Assembly: GCF_000417875.1 (NCBI RefSeq)
Contig: NW_006920875.1
Coordinates: forward strand, 164,538 to 228,537
Direction of reading: 5' to 3'
DNA: 64,000 nucleotides
Source of the DNA: Pseudozyma flocculosa PF-1
Taxonomy: Eukaryota > Basidiomycota > Ustilaginomycetes > Ustilaginales > Ustilaginaceae
The position numbers and the translations under genes were made by a program. Positions 31,211-41,544 of this stretch are shown here, one piece after another (the stretch's first letter is position 1; every line of letters starts with the position of its first letter). The notes under the pieces are model-generated. The model had not been told where the DNA came from, made no database searches, and saw nothing but the letters and a program-made list of their open reading frames with translations.

Positions 31211-33250
31211 ATGCCAGTACCGAGAGCCGATGCGGACCCACTCCGAATCAACATGACGCCGACCAGCGGCGACGGCGACGTCGACGGCCGACATATCACC
31301 GACGCCGCCGTCATCGTCGACGAGCGCCCCCTTCCGCCGCGCCAACTGACTCTTGCATCGACGCCGCCGCTACCAGCGCGGCTGAGTCAGTTCATACGAC
31401 CGCAGCAAGGAGAGGTACAACAGCCGTCGGTCGCAACGGTCTCCGAGCGCCTGCAGAGAGCCAGGATCGACCACCTTCGACACAGGCGCAACGTCGAAGA
31501 CGAGCAGCTGCGCAAGCAGAGGCGCCAGCAGGACCACGCCGTTCCCAGCGGCAGCACACAAGCTGTGTCTTCCACCGCGGCCAGGCCAAAGACATCGTCG
31601 GCACTTCCGCCCCTGGCTTCCGGAAGCAACCCGGGGCTCGCCTTTCTCTCCCACACCTCACTGAATCAGCAGGAGCGGGACCAGAGGCTGCGCAACAGGC
31701 AGATCCAAAGGCGAATCGCCGGCCCAATCCCGCCGCAGAGCTGGAGGCAAGACGACAATAGCAACAGCGGCCAAGGACCAGACAATGAAGATGCGACGCT
31801 GCGATCAAGATCCTCACACGCCCAGATAGAAGCTCGCATCGAAACGAGGAAACGAGCCGTCCTAGCTCGCCGCCACAGGGTCTGCAGCGCCCTCCGCGCC
31901 CTTCTCGACGAGCGAGATGAAGCCACGTCCCAGGTTCGCCTCGCACAACGACTGCCAACGCTGCGCAACATGGCGCTGTGTGCAATAGCAGCTCTGGCCA
32001 TACCAACTTCGAACCAAGGCTCCAAGGCACAACGTCGCTACCGTGCTGAGCTCTTTGACCTCTCGATCGACCACATCCCGCCTCACCTTCGGCGAACCAT
32101 GGCGACGCTCTGCGGTCGACAGGCCCGCGTTCTTGGAGCCACCGCCGAAACCCTCCTGAGCTTGCTGCGACCGACACATGCAAGGACCGGCGCCGTTCTC
32201 AAGTCCACGGCGTCCTTGCGCCCCGACTCGGCTAGCGCCAACGAGGCCGGCAGTGACGACGATGACGACGATGATGGCGCAGACTGGGACGCCGAGGATG
32301 ACGAGCCGGTCGCACAGCTGGTGGCGCAAAAACCGAAGTCTACACCCGAATCTAGCCGCTGGACAGCCAACCTGGTCGACCTGTCGTACTATGATCTCCT
32401 CGGCCCTGCTCAGGTCCGGTCGGTGCTCAACAGCAACCTCGTCGTCGCAAACTCGCACGTCAACCTCCGTGCGTTGAGCCTCGCGGGCTTCCGCCTCGAC
32501 TTTGCCGATCCCGACGCGCTCCTCCGCATCCTTGCAAAACTCGCCAATCTCGAGCTGCTGAGCCTCGCCGGGTCGTCCGGATCAAGCAGCTCCGCCCTCG
32601 ACCATGGCATGTTTCTCAAGCGGCTCAGCCGGGCGACACCACGGCTGCAGGTCCTGGACCTTTCCTACTGCGCCTGGGTCGACTCGCAAGCCGTCTGCTG
32701 CGTCTCGTGGTCGGAATGGCCCAGGCTCGATCATCTCGTGCTCAAGGGCTGCGAGCCCTTGCAGCATCCGGTCGTGGTGTCGTGTGAGCGAGAGGACCTC
32801 GACGCGCCGCCGGAACTCCCGGACGCCTCTGTGGGCGACGGCAGGGGAGTGGCGGCTGCCAACTTTGTCGCTCCCTGGCACGCCCTGCATCATGGCCAGG
32901 GACGACGCGACGGTCAGGCCTCCACGGTCCGGTCGTCGGTCCTCGTCGCGACACGACCGGGCATCCTACCCGGCACGGGCGCGACCTCACAGAGCGCCGC
33001 AGCTTCGGATGGCGGACGCCACGAGGACGCGGTACGCGCGCTGACCCGCCAGGCGAGCGCAAGTTGGACGGCGGGCAGGGTCAGAGGCTCCGGGCACACC
33101 AAGGCGGTGTCGTACACGCAATCGTTCGTGCGGTGTCCGACGAGCGGCAAGGAAGTGGAACAATGGCAGTGGGAGCGGGCGATGGTCCTGGATGCCGTCA
33201 GAGGAAGGCTCAAGGGTGGCGGGCGAAGGTGGGTCGAGGTGTGGTTCTGA
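31211..33250 (+). CDS. Unrecognised protein with leucine-rich repeat-like C-terminal half
   Basis: I do not recognise this protein. It is intronless, 679 residues from 31211; an ATG at 31253 in a better context (AACATGA) would give 665. The first 200 residues are polar, Gln/Arg/Ser-rich and probably disordered. A middle helical part includes RVCSALRALLDERDEATSQ. An acidic Asp run (about residues 350-358) leads into leucine-rich segments: LVDLSYYDLLGPAQV, NLRALSLAGFRL, NLELLSLAGSSG, LQVLDLSYCAWVD and LDHLVLKGC. These have the LxxLxLxxC/G spacing of cysteine-containing LRRs, as in F-box/AMN1 proteins, but I see no F-box. It ends in a Trp-rich tail, EQWQWERAMVLDAVRG. It is divergent from PHO8 with only 390 bp between starts. 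Confidence 0.8.
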   Translation: MPVPRADADPLRINMTPTSGDGDVDGRHITDAAVIVDERPLPPRQLTLASTPPLPARLSQFIRPQQGEVQQPSVATVSERLQRARIDHLRHRRNVEDEQLRKQRRQQDHAVPSGSTQAVSSTAARPKTSSALPPLASGSNPGLAFLSHTSLNQQERDQRLRNRQIQRRIAGPIPPQSWRQDDNSNSGQGPDNEDATLRSRSSHAQIEARIETRKRAVLARRHRVCSALRALLDERDEATSQVRLAQRLPTLRNMALCAIAALAIPTSNQGSKAQRRYRAELFDLSIDHIPPHLRRTMATLCGRQARVLGATAETLLSLLRPTHARTGAVLKSTASLRPDSASANEAGSDDDDDDDGADWDAEDDEPVAQLVAQKPKSTPESSRWTANLVDLSYYDLLGPAQVRSVLNSNLVVANSHVNLRALSLAGFRLDFADPDALLRILAKLANLELLSLAGSSGSSSSALDHGMFLKRLSRATPRLQVLDLSYCAWVDSQAVCCVSWSEWPRLDHLVLKGCEPLQHPVVVSCEREDLDAPPELPDASVGDGRGVAAANFVAPWHALHHGQGRRDGQASTVRSSVLVATRPGILPGTGATSQSAAASDGGRHEDAVRALTRQASASWTAGRVRGSGHTKAVSYTQSFVRCPTSGKEVEQWQWERAMVLDAVRGRLKGGGRRWVEVWF

Positions 33251-33787
33251 CGGCGGCGGCGGCCGGTCGCGCTACCCACCTGTCGTCCAGGCTCAACGGC
33301 TGCCAAAGCGGACCTCGCCGATATCGTCGCTCGTCCAGCACACGGCCGCGTCGATGCTGGCCACCTCCATCTGCGGCCATAGCACCTTGAAAGCACTGCA
33401 TCCCGTCTGATCTGCCACGGTTAACCAAGGTCGCGCCTGGCCAGTACTACGGTGGGGGACCCCGTGGGAATCCCAGGTGCTGCAGTTACATCAACTTTTT
33501 TTGCTCGCCTCGCTCAGCGCGGATCACGACGTGCGGCGGAGGGGGCGACAGTGAGTCGATGAAAGGTCCCCTTGGTCGGATGAGGACGTGGTGTAGAAGG
33601 CGGCGGCACAGGGAGGGGTCGGGGCCGGGGTAGCTCTCTGGATCTTCAGGGTCTTGCTCTTCAGTGCTGGCATCGCCAAGAGAATTCCAAGCCTTTGCAG
33701 GCAGGTGCTGCGGATTCGGGGCAGAGAAGGAAGCGTCTCAGCGGCCACGAGATCGATAGATGTCATACACCTTCTCGAACACGCTCA

Positions 33788-34949
33788 TCAGCTCAGCACG
33801 TCGATCGGAGATTGAGTCGCCCGTGGATGGAAAGGTCGCGGGAGGGCTTTGGCTTGGCAAAAGGGCCAGATCTCGACGAGCTCGAGCAGCCGCATGCTGC
33901 CGGTAAGTGCCAGACGATGGCGTGCTGAGCCTGGCCCAATGAACAGGAGGGGACGTGGGGTACGGCAACGTCACGTATGTAACGCACGCAGTCGCCTCGT
34001 CGTCGTCGTCGATGATCTTCGTCGAAGTCCTCGCGGTTTTTGCTTGGCACGTTGCCCTGCATGTCGTGCCAAGGCTTCACGACACACAAGGTCGAGCAGG
34101 GGACGAACGAAGCCGTCAAGAGAGAGCGCTGTTACGTTCTGCACCAGCGATGCTCGGACGAGAGCTCCGTTCGGCTTCCGCAAGGCTGGCAAGAAGAACA
34201 TTCGTCCAACGAAGAGGAGAGTTGGCAACAAAGAGGCGCGCGAGTTGGCTGCTCTTTGCGGTCCTCTCGCAGTTGCTGGCAAGGCGGCGACAGCGTTCAT
34301 CGTCAGCCGGCATCTCGCCCGGCTGGCTGCAGGTCGTCGGCACGGCAAACCCGATGGAAGAGCGGCTTGAGCCAGCCCGTCGAGCGGTCGGTCGGTCGGT
34401 ACCATCTCTGCAGACCCCGCTTCCACGTCGCATGAGAGGGAGAGCGGAACAACTTCGGTCAGCCAACGCCCAAGCCCGAGCTTGGCAGCCCGCCCGTCCG
34501 CTTCGTCGTCCGTCTTGCTTGGTCCTCATCTTCGTCGTTGTGCGTCTGTCCATGGCGAACATCGTGGAAAGCATATCTTCGCGCGCTAAACCACCCACGC
34601 ATGGCCCCGGTGCACTACCAGGCATAACCACAAGGGCTGCCTTTGGCCTCGGTCCTACCCAAACGTGATCCCGCCGGCGCCCTTCCGTTCCGCATGGAGA
34701 AGGCCGGGGAATCTCGATCTCGCTTGTTTGGATGCCCGATCCCTCGCGGTCCCGTCGGTCATCTTGCTGGCTTCCTCTCTGGCGAGTTTCTCGGATGGGC
34801 CAGCGAGCCGGTGCTCGCCGTCGGATGACAACGTAAGACTGGCTTCGATGTCCGACGGCAAGCTGCCGAGACGAAGGAGGGGAGGACGAGCGGCGAGCAG
34901 ACCTAGGTCGATGTCGGTGGGCCTGCTGAAGCTTTCGACGGGGTCCATC
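33788..34949 (-). other. Possible multi-exon gene, structure unresolved
   Basis: Fragments with coding character lie in line on the minus strand. A candidate first exon begins with ATG at 34949 (MDPVESFSRPTDIDLGLL...) and runs about 95 codons. A candidate last exon, after an acceptor TTACCGGCAG near 33900, reads MRLLELVEIWPFCQAKALP and stops near 33788; it joins in phase to an upstream segment TKIIDDDDEATA across a GTGCGT donor. I cannot connect the middle exons convincingly and recognise no family. An alternative reading of the last exon ends SVFEKVYDIYRSRGR at 33738. Transcript data would be decisive. Confidence 0.25.
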
Positions 34950-35737
34950 ACGGTGGTCGGCGTCCCGCGGCCCGTGGCTTGACCAACCCACCCTTGCCGG
35001 ACCAGCTGGCTAGGCTGCGGGCCAGATGGCTCGTCCGGTCGGTCTATCCGCTGCTCAGACCTTCTGGCTCGAGACCGTCTACAAAGACAGCGGGATATGA
35101 TGAGGAACAAAACAGGCGGCACCGCAAAAAGGAGCAAGTGAGGACAGGCAGGTGCCTTGCTTAGCTTCCTCGGCGAGCCACAGGGCTGGGCAGCGTGGCC
35201 ACGACCCTGCCTTTGCCCAACCGCCACGACGCCGACGCCGCCGCCGCCGCTGCTTGCGAAGCGAGGCACAGCCCGGCCCATCCAACGGGCCAGGCCAGGC
35301 GCGAGGCTAGACCAGGCTAACGTAGGGCGACGGGCGCTGGCGCCGGCGCCGGCGCTGGCATTTGACCGTCGCTGATGAGGTGTTTTGGTCCTCGTCGACT
35401 GTCTCGCTCTCTCTCGCTCGCTCGCTCGTCTGTCGCCCGCACAAACACAGAAACGCTCGTATGTTGCGAGCGAGGATGGGTCCAAGGCCGTTGACTCCAC
35501 GCCGCACCCCAGAGGTCACCGGCCAAGTGGGCCCTTGCTTCCCCTTGTGCGGCGCCAGCTTGGCAGGCCAGCTAGAGACGAGGATAGAGAGGCGAGGCAG
35601 TCAGCGCATCGATCCCGGCGCCAACGCAGCCAAGCCGGCGCGGTACGACGACTCCGGAGCCTGCGCCGGGGATGCAGCGACGCAGGCAGCTCGAGGTCCC
35701 GCCCTGCCGCGATCGTGCCGCCCACAAGCCAGCCGGC

Positions 35738-35738
<1 letters not shown>

Positions 35739-35775
<37 letters not shown>
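35739..35775. repeat. CAG trinucleotide repeat
   Basis: About 12 uninterrupted CAG units in a region without a recognised gene, roughly 1.1 kb upstream of the ATG at 36838. Confidence 0.9.
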
Positions 35776-35776
<1 letters not shown>

Positions 35777-36837
35777 AAGACCCGCCGGGCAATCAGCAGG
35801 CCAGGCGGCAGCTGCCCATCCAAAACACCAGCCGGCTGGGCACTTGAACGAAAAGCACAGCAGCTCCGCGGTCCTCGAATTCAAAGCCAAGCCGCTCGAA
35901 TACAAGTTTTGTGAAACTTCGAGGCCCATCAGGGTTCAAGCGGCCAAGGGGCGGCGGCCGGCAAGCTTGGCCTTGTCCCACCCTCCTGCCTGCCTGCTTG
36001 CTGCCTGCCGGCCTGCTGCCGCTGTGCCGCCAGCTCTTTGGGTCTTGCTTGCTTGCGTTGCTTGGCTGGGCTCCTATCTAGGTATCGCTCCTGGTCGACC
36101 GCGAGGGAGCCCCTACCACGTCTGTCCCCTCATCTCGTACTCCCCCTCATCGTCAGGGCGCCCCTCGCCTTTGCACACCACCCGTCCCACGCCCCCACCT
36201 TCGTCTGCGTGCTTGCTTCGGATCTCGTTCCGATACCGGCCCAGCCTCGCAGAGAGACACATCACACAGCAGCGGATGCTCCCGACCTCGTCTTCAAGCT
36301 CCTGACGACCTTTCACCACTGCTGCTTGCCGGATCACGTCGTCGCATCCGCTTCTCGGCCTCACCGACACCGCGCATCTCGGGTCAGCCGTTCCCTTTGC
36401 TCAAGTCGCAGCCAGCAACACGATCCCCGTCGGCCAATCTCCCCTCCAGCTCGCTGCGCATCCAGTTTAGTCCAGCCTGGTCCAGTCCCTACGGAGGCAA
36501 ATTGCTGCAGCAGACCGACCGTCGTTCACCTTCTAAGCCTTGACCACCTGCGCTCACCGCCGTCCATTTCAGTGCAGACGCCAGGCTCGACAGAATATCA
36601 GCATCCCAGCATCTCGACAGCATCGCCCATCGAGATCGAGACGTTCATCCTCCGCCGTTGCTCCCACACAGCTACACAGACGGCTTCGCACACGTGTCAG
36701 CTTAGCACGCCCCCCCATATCGCCTCGCCACGGTCGCCTGTTTGCCCAACACCGAGATCGGCAAGACTCGGATAGAGCCAACACTACCCCTTGATCGACA
36801 GGACCACCTACCTTGGTCGCCGACGCTATCACCAAAA

Positions 36838-38850
36838 ATGCAGCTGCGGAGATCCCTCTTGCCCTTTGTGGCTGCCAGCCTGGCACTGCTCCAGACTGTC
36901 CGAGCCTTCGACGTCATCGTCGACGAAGTCACCTGCGCACGCATGCTTCTCACCGTCGACCTGACTCCGGCCGAATACCAGACCGCCTATGCTGTCTACG
37001 TCCTCATCGGAGGCGAGCAGGTCTCGGAGTTTACGCTCAGCGGCTCCTACACGGCCACGCAGCTCAGCGCCGACTTCAACGCCATCTTCTTCGATGGCTC
37101 CCAGCCTACCACCGGCACCTCGACCGTCGAGTTCCAGCTGGTCGACTCGGATGAGAACCCGCTGGTTGGCAGCCCGCCAATCACTCAGGACATCGAGTTC
37201 CAATGTGGCACCACGCTACAGCCAACCAGCAGCGCCGCATCCAACTCGCCTTCCTCTACCCGTGGCGGCAGCCGACCGTCCAGCACCGGAGCTGGCGGAG
37301 GCAACAGCGGGAGCACCTCGTCGTCCTCGTCCTCGGGCGGTTCGTCCAACACTGGCGCCATCGCCGGAGGCGTCGTTGGCGGCATCGCTGGTCTCCTGGC
37401 CATCGGCGCTCTCCTCTTCTTCTGCAACCGGAAACGCAGGCGCGATCAGCGGCGCCGCGGTCTGGTAGGCCACCACGACGTCGACGAATCCGGCTCTCGA
37501 GGTGCCAACGACTCGACCGCCTCCCTCGCCACGGCCCCAGAGCCCGAAAATGCTCAGACCCCGATGATGCGGGACATCTCCACACGCAACGTGTTCGCCG
37601 ATCCTCCTGCCGGTGCTGCGCCTTCGTCGTCGAATGGTGGCGGATCCTCCGCTGCCGCCGGTGCTGCTGCTGCTGCTGGAGGCGCGGCGGCCGCGGGCGG
37701 ACTCGGAGCCGCCGCCATTGCCGCACGTCGTTCCACTTCGCGTTCCCGTTCTCGGTCACCTTCGCGCTCTGAGCACCGAGGGCCATCTGCCTCGTCCAAG
37801 GCCGCTTCGCCGGAGAGGGTCGAGGCCGTCCCCGTTGCGCCGCCGAAGAGCGAGACGCAAACACCTGCGCCCGCTCTTGCGGCCGTGCCAGCGGCGGCCG
37901 AGGCCACCAAGCCCGAGCGCAGCGAGTCCGCAGCGCCGGTCACGACGACCGCCAACGTTGCGCCCGCTGCGGCGCGCGAGCCGAGCAAGAGTGACTCGGG
38001 AAGCAGTCCGTCCACGAGTCCCGAAGATGAAGGTTCGAAGTCGAAAGCTTCGTCGCCTGGCGCTGCCACAGGTGTTGCCGGTGCCGGTGCCGCAACAGCC
38101 GCCGCGGCTGCCGCTGCGGGCACGACTTCCCCCAAGTCGAAGAAGTGGGGCTTCAAGAGGAACTCGCAGCAGGAGAATAAGGTCAAATCGCCCAAGATGA
38201 CCCCGACCGACATCCAGTCTTTGGCGAGCACGGCGCCGTCGCAGAAGTCGGCTGACGGCACTGACTCGCCGGCGCGGTCGTTCAAGGTGATCCAGAAGCC
38301 CCAGTCGCCCGATGCCAACGTCGCCTCGGGATCGCGGTCTGGCTATGCGACGCCGTCGAGCTCGTCGCTGCGCAACCTCAACAACGGCGGCCCCAGCAAC
38401 TACTCGGGCGCCCCCTCGGTCGCGTCGATGTCGGCCGGCTTCAACGAGGCTCCGGCAATGCCGCCGCAGCCCAACGCCGGAGACGGAGCGACCGACACGA
38501 CGCCGACGAGCGAGTTCGGCGGCAACATGGCGGGAGTGGGCGCCGGGCGAGCGTTTTTCGGCGGCGCATTCGCCGGCGGACCCGCTGGACCCGGCGCCAT
38601 GGGCGGCGGCAGCACCAGCTCGGCCCACTCGACTAAGTGGCACCAGCAGCAGCAGTCGTACAACGTCATGCCCAACTTTGCCGCGCGGCCGCTGGCGCGC
38701 TCGTCGCAGCTCGAAGAGGACCTCATCTTTGGCAACCTGGGCATGGGACTGAGCCCCGGCCCGGGCCTGGCTGGCAACGGCAGCGAGGGCGGCAGCGCGA
38801 GGAGCGCGAGGAGCAAGGGAAGCCGACAGGATCCCTTTGGCGATCGATGA
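36838..38850 (+). CDS. Signal-peptide, single-TM surface protein with long cytoplasmic tail
   Basis: Not assignable to a named family. Intronless, 670 residues. A signal peptide spans about residues 1-23 (MQLRRSLLPFVAASLALLQT). A compact extracellular domain of about 105 residues follows, with two cysteines (VTCARM and EFQCGT) that could form a disulfide. A Ser/Gly/Thr-rich, probably O-glycosylated stalk leads to one TM at about 173-195 (AGGVVGGIAGLLAIGALLFF), followed by a stop-transfer CNRKRRRDQRRR. The cytoplasmic tail of about 465 residues is Ser/Ala/Pro-rich with a basic KKWGFKRNSQQENKVK patch. This layout resembles fungal wall-stress sensors and SKG6/AXL2-like proteins, but no WSC cysteine pattern is present. 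An upstream in-frame ATG at 36742 would bury the signal peptide, so I start at 36838 (ACCAAAAATGC). Confidence 0.85.
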   Translation: MQLRRSLLPFVAASLALLQTVRAFDVIVDEVTCARMLLTVDLTPAEYQTAYAVYVLIGGEQVSEFTLSGSYTATQLSADFNAIFFDGSQPTTGTSTVEFQLVDSDENPLVGSPPITQDIEFQCGTTLQPTSSAASNSPSSTRGGSRPSSTGAGGGNSGSTSSSSSSGGSSNTGAIAGGVVGGIAGLLAIGALLFFCNRKRRRDQRRRGLVGHHDVDESGSRGANDSTASLATAPEPENAQTPMMRDISTRNVFADPPAGAAPSSSNGGGSSAAAGAAAAAGGAAAAGGLGAAAIAARRSTSRSRSRSPSRSEHRGPSASSKAASPERVEAVPVAPPKSETQTPAPALAAVPAAAEATKPERSESAAPVTTTANVAPAAAREPSKSDSGSSPSTSPEDEGSKSKASSPGAATGVAGAGAATAAAAAAAGTTSPKSKKWGFKRNSQQENKVKSPKMTPTDIQSLASTAPSQKSADGTDSPARSFKVIQKPQSPDANVASGSRSGYATPSSSSLRNLNNGGPSNYSGAPSVASMSAGFNEAPAMPPQPNAGDGATDTTPTSEFGGNMAGVGAGRAFFGGAFAGGPAGPGAMGGGSTSSAHSTKWHQQQQSYNVMPNFAARPLARSSQLEEDLIFGNLGMGLSPGPGLAGNGSEGGSARSARSKGSRQDPFGDR

Positions 38851-39453
38851 AGCGACGGCTCGACCACCTTCGCTCCAACAGCTCGCGTCCTCTCGATCCA
38901 GCCCTCGACGAATTCTTATCTCCAACCAAGGAACACGCAGACGCGACTCCCTTTCTCCTCTTTTCTCGCATCATCTCAAAGCATGCTGAGCCATCCTTTA
39001 TTCTCGTCGTCTTTGACTGGGACCTGTACATCTACTTCCCCCCTTTCCCCCCTCGGTCGGGTCCGATACGGTCCTCGAGCGCTCCGCGTCTCTCCCTCCG
39101 ACCCTCTCCACACACCTTCTGTGTCGTCGATTGACCCATCGACGTCCCCCCACCTTCTTTTATCACGACCCGCCTCCGGGCCCCGCCTTCGCTCGCAAAC
39201 TCCGAGGCGGTCTCCTCTCGGCCCCTTCGAGATCCACGCAAGACAACATGGACTTATTCTTCTTCGATTTCGCCACACCACACCCATCTCCCCGCTCTCT
39301 CTCTTTCGCGTTGTTGCTCGTCGTGTTCGCTGCGCATTCTTGAAGTCGGTCCTGTCTTCACCCACCACCGCCTACGCTCGCCCGCGTTGCACACGGTTTG
39401 AAGAAAGGTGTGCGAGGGGACGAGAGAGGGAGGAACGAGGCGGACGAGGTCGC
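38851..39453. other. Convergent intergenic region
   Basis: 603 bp between converging stops, CT-rich on the plus strand (long TCTC/CCCT runs near 39040-39320). No gene is visible. Confidence 0.6.
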
Positions 39454-41268
39454 TCATGTCCACGTCCTTGCGGCCGTTCGGATGTCGTCGAGGAACGAGG
39501 TGATTTTGTCCACGTCCTGAACAGAGGCGAACGACGGAGAAGGTTTGGGCCAAAGATGATGTGGCATCCAGCGTCAGTCGGTAGGTACGCTTTCGCCTTG
39601 GAGCAACGCGTCGACGCGGCGTCTGCATTCTAGGGGTGTCCCGGGCGCCCGCCTCTCCGCCATCGCGTGGACACTCACCTGCTTCTCATTCTGCCACACT
39701 CTGACCTCGTCCCTCCTCTCGCCCTCCTCGAGCACCGACCGATGAACCTCCCTCCTAGTCTCGAGGACGAGCCGCCGCACCTCCTTCTTCCTCTTCCTCG
39801 CCCTCGTCAGATCCAAGACGAGCTGGGTACGGTGGTCCGTCTTCTCCGACAGGCCCGCACACCGCGCCTTGACCGACCTCCGCAGCGCCTTGAGCGCCGA
39901 CACGACCGACTTGGACGGCTGCGACGCGATCGTCGACTTGAGCTCCTCGTCGAGCGTGGCCCAGATGACGTCGATGTCGTTGAGCAGCTTGCGCGACTTG
40001 CGCCCGCGCCGATCCGCCTCGCCAGACACGTCGGCCGCGCCGCCCGCGTCACCCAGCAGCAGCGTCGACGAGTTGGGCAGCACGAGCGACAGGGCGCGCC
40101 GCAGCCGTTGCTGGAATTGCTTGCGCTGCGGCTTGGACATTGCTCCCGTGGCGCCCGGCGGCCGTCCCGCACGTCGTCGTGCCTCGCCCTCGCGCAGCGT
40201 GGCATCCGCGTCGAGGTCGTCGGACAGCTCGGCCTCGGTCGGCTCTTGGAACAGGACCCGCTGCCTCTGCGCGGCGGCGGCGGGAGCATTGCCCTTGCCC
40301 TTTGCCTTTGCCGCCTTCTGAGCCGCCGTGGCCGATGACGCAGCCTTGGCCTTCTTGCTGGCGGGGCCTGGGCGGCCCGGCCCAGTCTCGGCACCGGGGC
40401 TGGGTTGCCGCCTCCTCTTGCGCGTGTCGGCACCCCGCTGCGCCGCCTTGGCCGCGGGCGAGTCGGCGGCGAAGCTCTCAACCTGCGGCACGACGCTCTC
40501 ATCGGCGTCGAGCTGAACCAGCGTATCGTCGAGCGCCGCGCCGCGGCTGGTGTCGGTGTGCCGATGTACGGATGCATCTAGCCTCGACGAGCTCGGCAGC
40601 GGCGGCGACGAGGGGATGACGGGCAGCGACAGGTCCGGCACGATGCCCGAGGCTCCCGCCTGGGTTTCCAGCGGGAAGGAGGCATCGGGCGCAAGCAGGC
40701 TCTCGTCTCGCTCTGCATCGTCTTCTTCGTCAGAGGAGGCCTGCGAGCCGATTTCCTCGAGGATGTCGTCGCGCTGCTTGCCCTTGCTCTGGCGGCCGCG
40801 GACCTGGCCCGGTTGGGATGCGGTAGAGACGCGGCGGGATGCGGCGGGAGTGCTGCTGATGGGATGGCGCTGCGAGCGTCGCGAGGCGATCGAGTCGTCG
40901 GAAGGCGAGGATGCGAGCGATGCTAGGGTATCGTCTTCTCGCGTTGCGCCGATGCTGGGTCGGGCAGAGGGGCGTGATGGTGCTACCGACTTGCGAGGGC
41001 TCCTGCGCGTCGAGGTGGTGGTGGTGGCGGGGGGCGTGATACGGCTTGGAACCGCCGCTGGCTGGTCGTCGACGCGGGAAGGACTCGTCTGGCGTTGTGA
41101 GACAGGCTGCTTGCGCGGAGGCAGCTTGAACTGGAAGTCCTTCTGGATGGCGGCGTGGGTTCCAGCTCCGCGCATTCGCTCCTGCCGCCTGTCTTGGAAT
41201 CGATGGGTCGAGGGCCCACCCGCGGATGCGGGCGGCTTGTCGGACGGGCCACCGGTGCGACCACTCAT
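39454..41268 (-). CDS. CENP-U/Ame1-like inner kinetochore protein (candidate)
   Basis: Two exons, complement(join(39454..39516, 39679..41268)), encode 550 residues. The first 370 residues are disordered, Ser/Arg/Pro- and Asp-rich with basic patches. The C-terminal part is helical: LLNDIDVIWATLDEEL, SVVSALKALRRSVKARCAGL, LVLDLTRARKRKKEVRRLVL and, from exon 2, QDVDKITSFLDDIRTAARTWT. A disordered basic N-terminus and a short C-terminal coiled coil with a Lys/Arg-Leu-Arg segment is the build of fungal Ame1/Mis17 and CENP-U, which pair with CENP-Q inside the constitutive centromere-associated network. Assignment is by architecture and pattern only. The gene 276 bp away looks like the CENP-Q partner, which supports it. 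Alternatives are an unrelated coiled-coil nuclear protein. Exon 2 is set by acceptor CTGTTCAG and the natural stop. Confidence 0.5.
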
Positions 41269-41544
41269 TTTCGCCTTTGTGTGCTGGGACGATGGCGAGG
41301 TGAGGGGTATCCAGAGGCGAAAGGGGGTGGTGGTAGTGATGGTGGTATTGGGCAGGGGAGCTAGCAGGGAGCGCGCACCTCTGCCTGTGCCTCCACAAGG
41401 AACGCGACGCGACCCCCACCCGCTGCAGGCACATCACCGCCCGCCCGCCCGCCCGCTCGCTTGGCCCAGGTTCCGCATCCTCGTCTACAAGTCTTTCTGC
41501 CTCGTCACCACCACCTCCATCATCCCAGCCACCCCTCGTCCGCC
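41269..41544. promoter_or_regulatory. Compact bidirectional promoter of two kinetochore-like genes
   Basis: Only 276 bp separate the two start codons, the shortest divergent spacing in the window, implying a shared promoter and probable co-expression. No obvious MCB site (ACGCGT) is present; CCCGCCCGCC repeats lie near 41436-41456. Confidence 0.55.

Larger units (their letters stand above)
33251..36837. other. 3.6-kb region without a resolved gene
   Basis: The largest gap in the window. It holds an unresolved minus-strand candidate (see separate entry), a CAG repeat, CCAGG units at about 35289-35300, and CT-rich sequence near 36100-36837 that is probably the promoter and long 5' UTR of the membrane protein at 36838. 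A 237-residue plus-strand open frame at 33955-34668 is Arg/Ser/Ala-rich with no recognisable content. Confidence 0.4.

Noticed and set aside
33955..34668. 237-codon plus-strand open frame
   Set aside because: Arg/Ser/Ala-rich with no domain and overlapping the minus-strand candidate; composition typical of chance frames in this genome.
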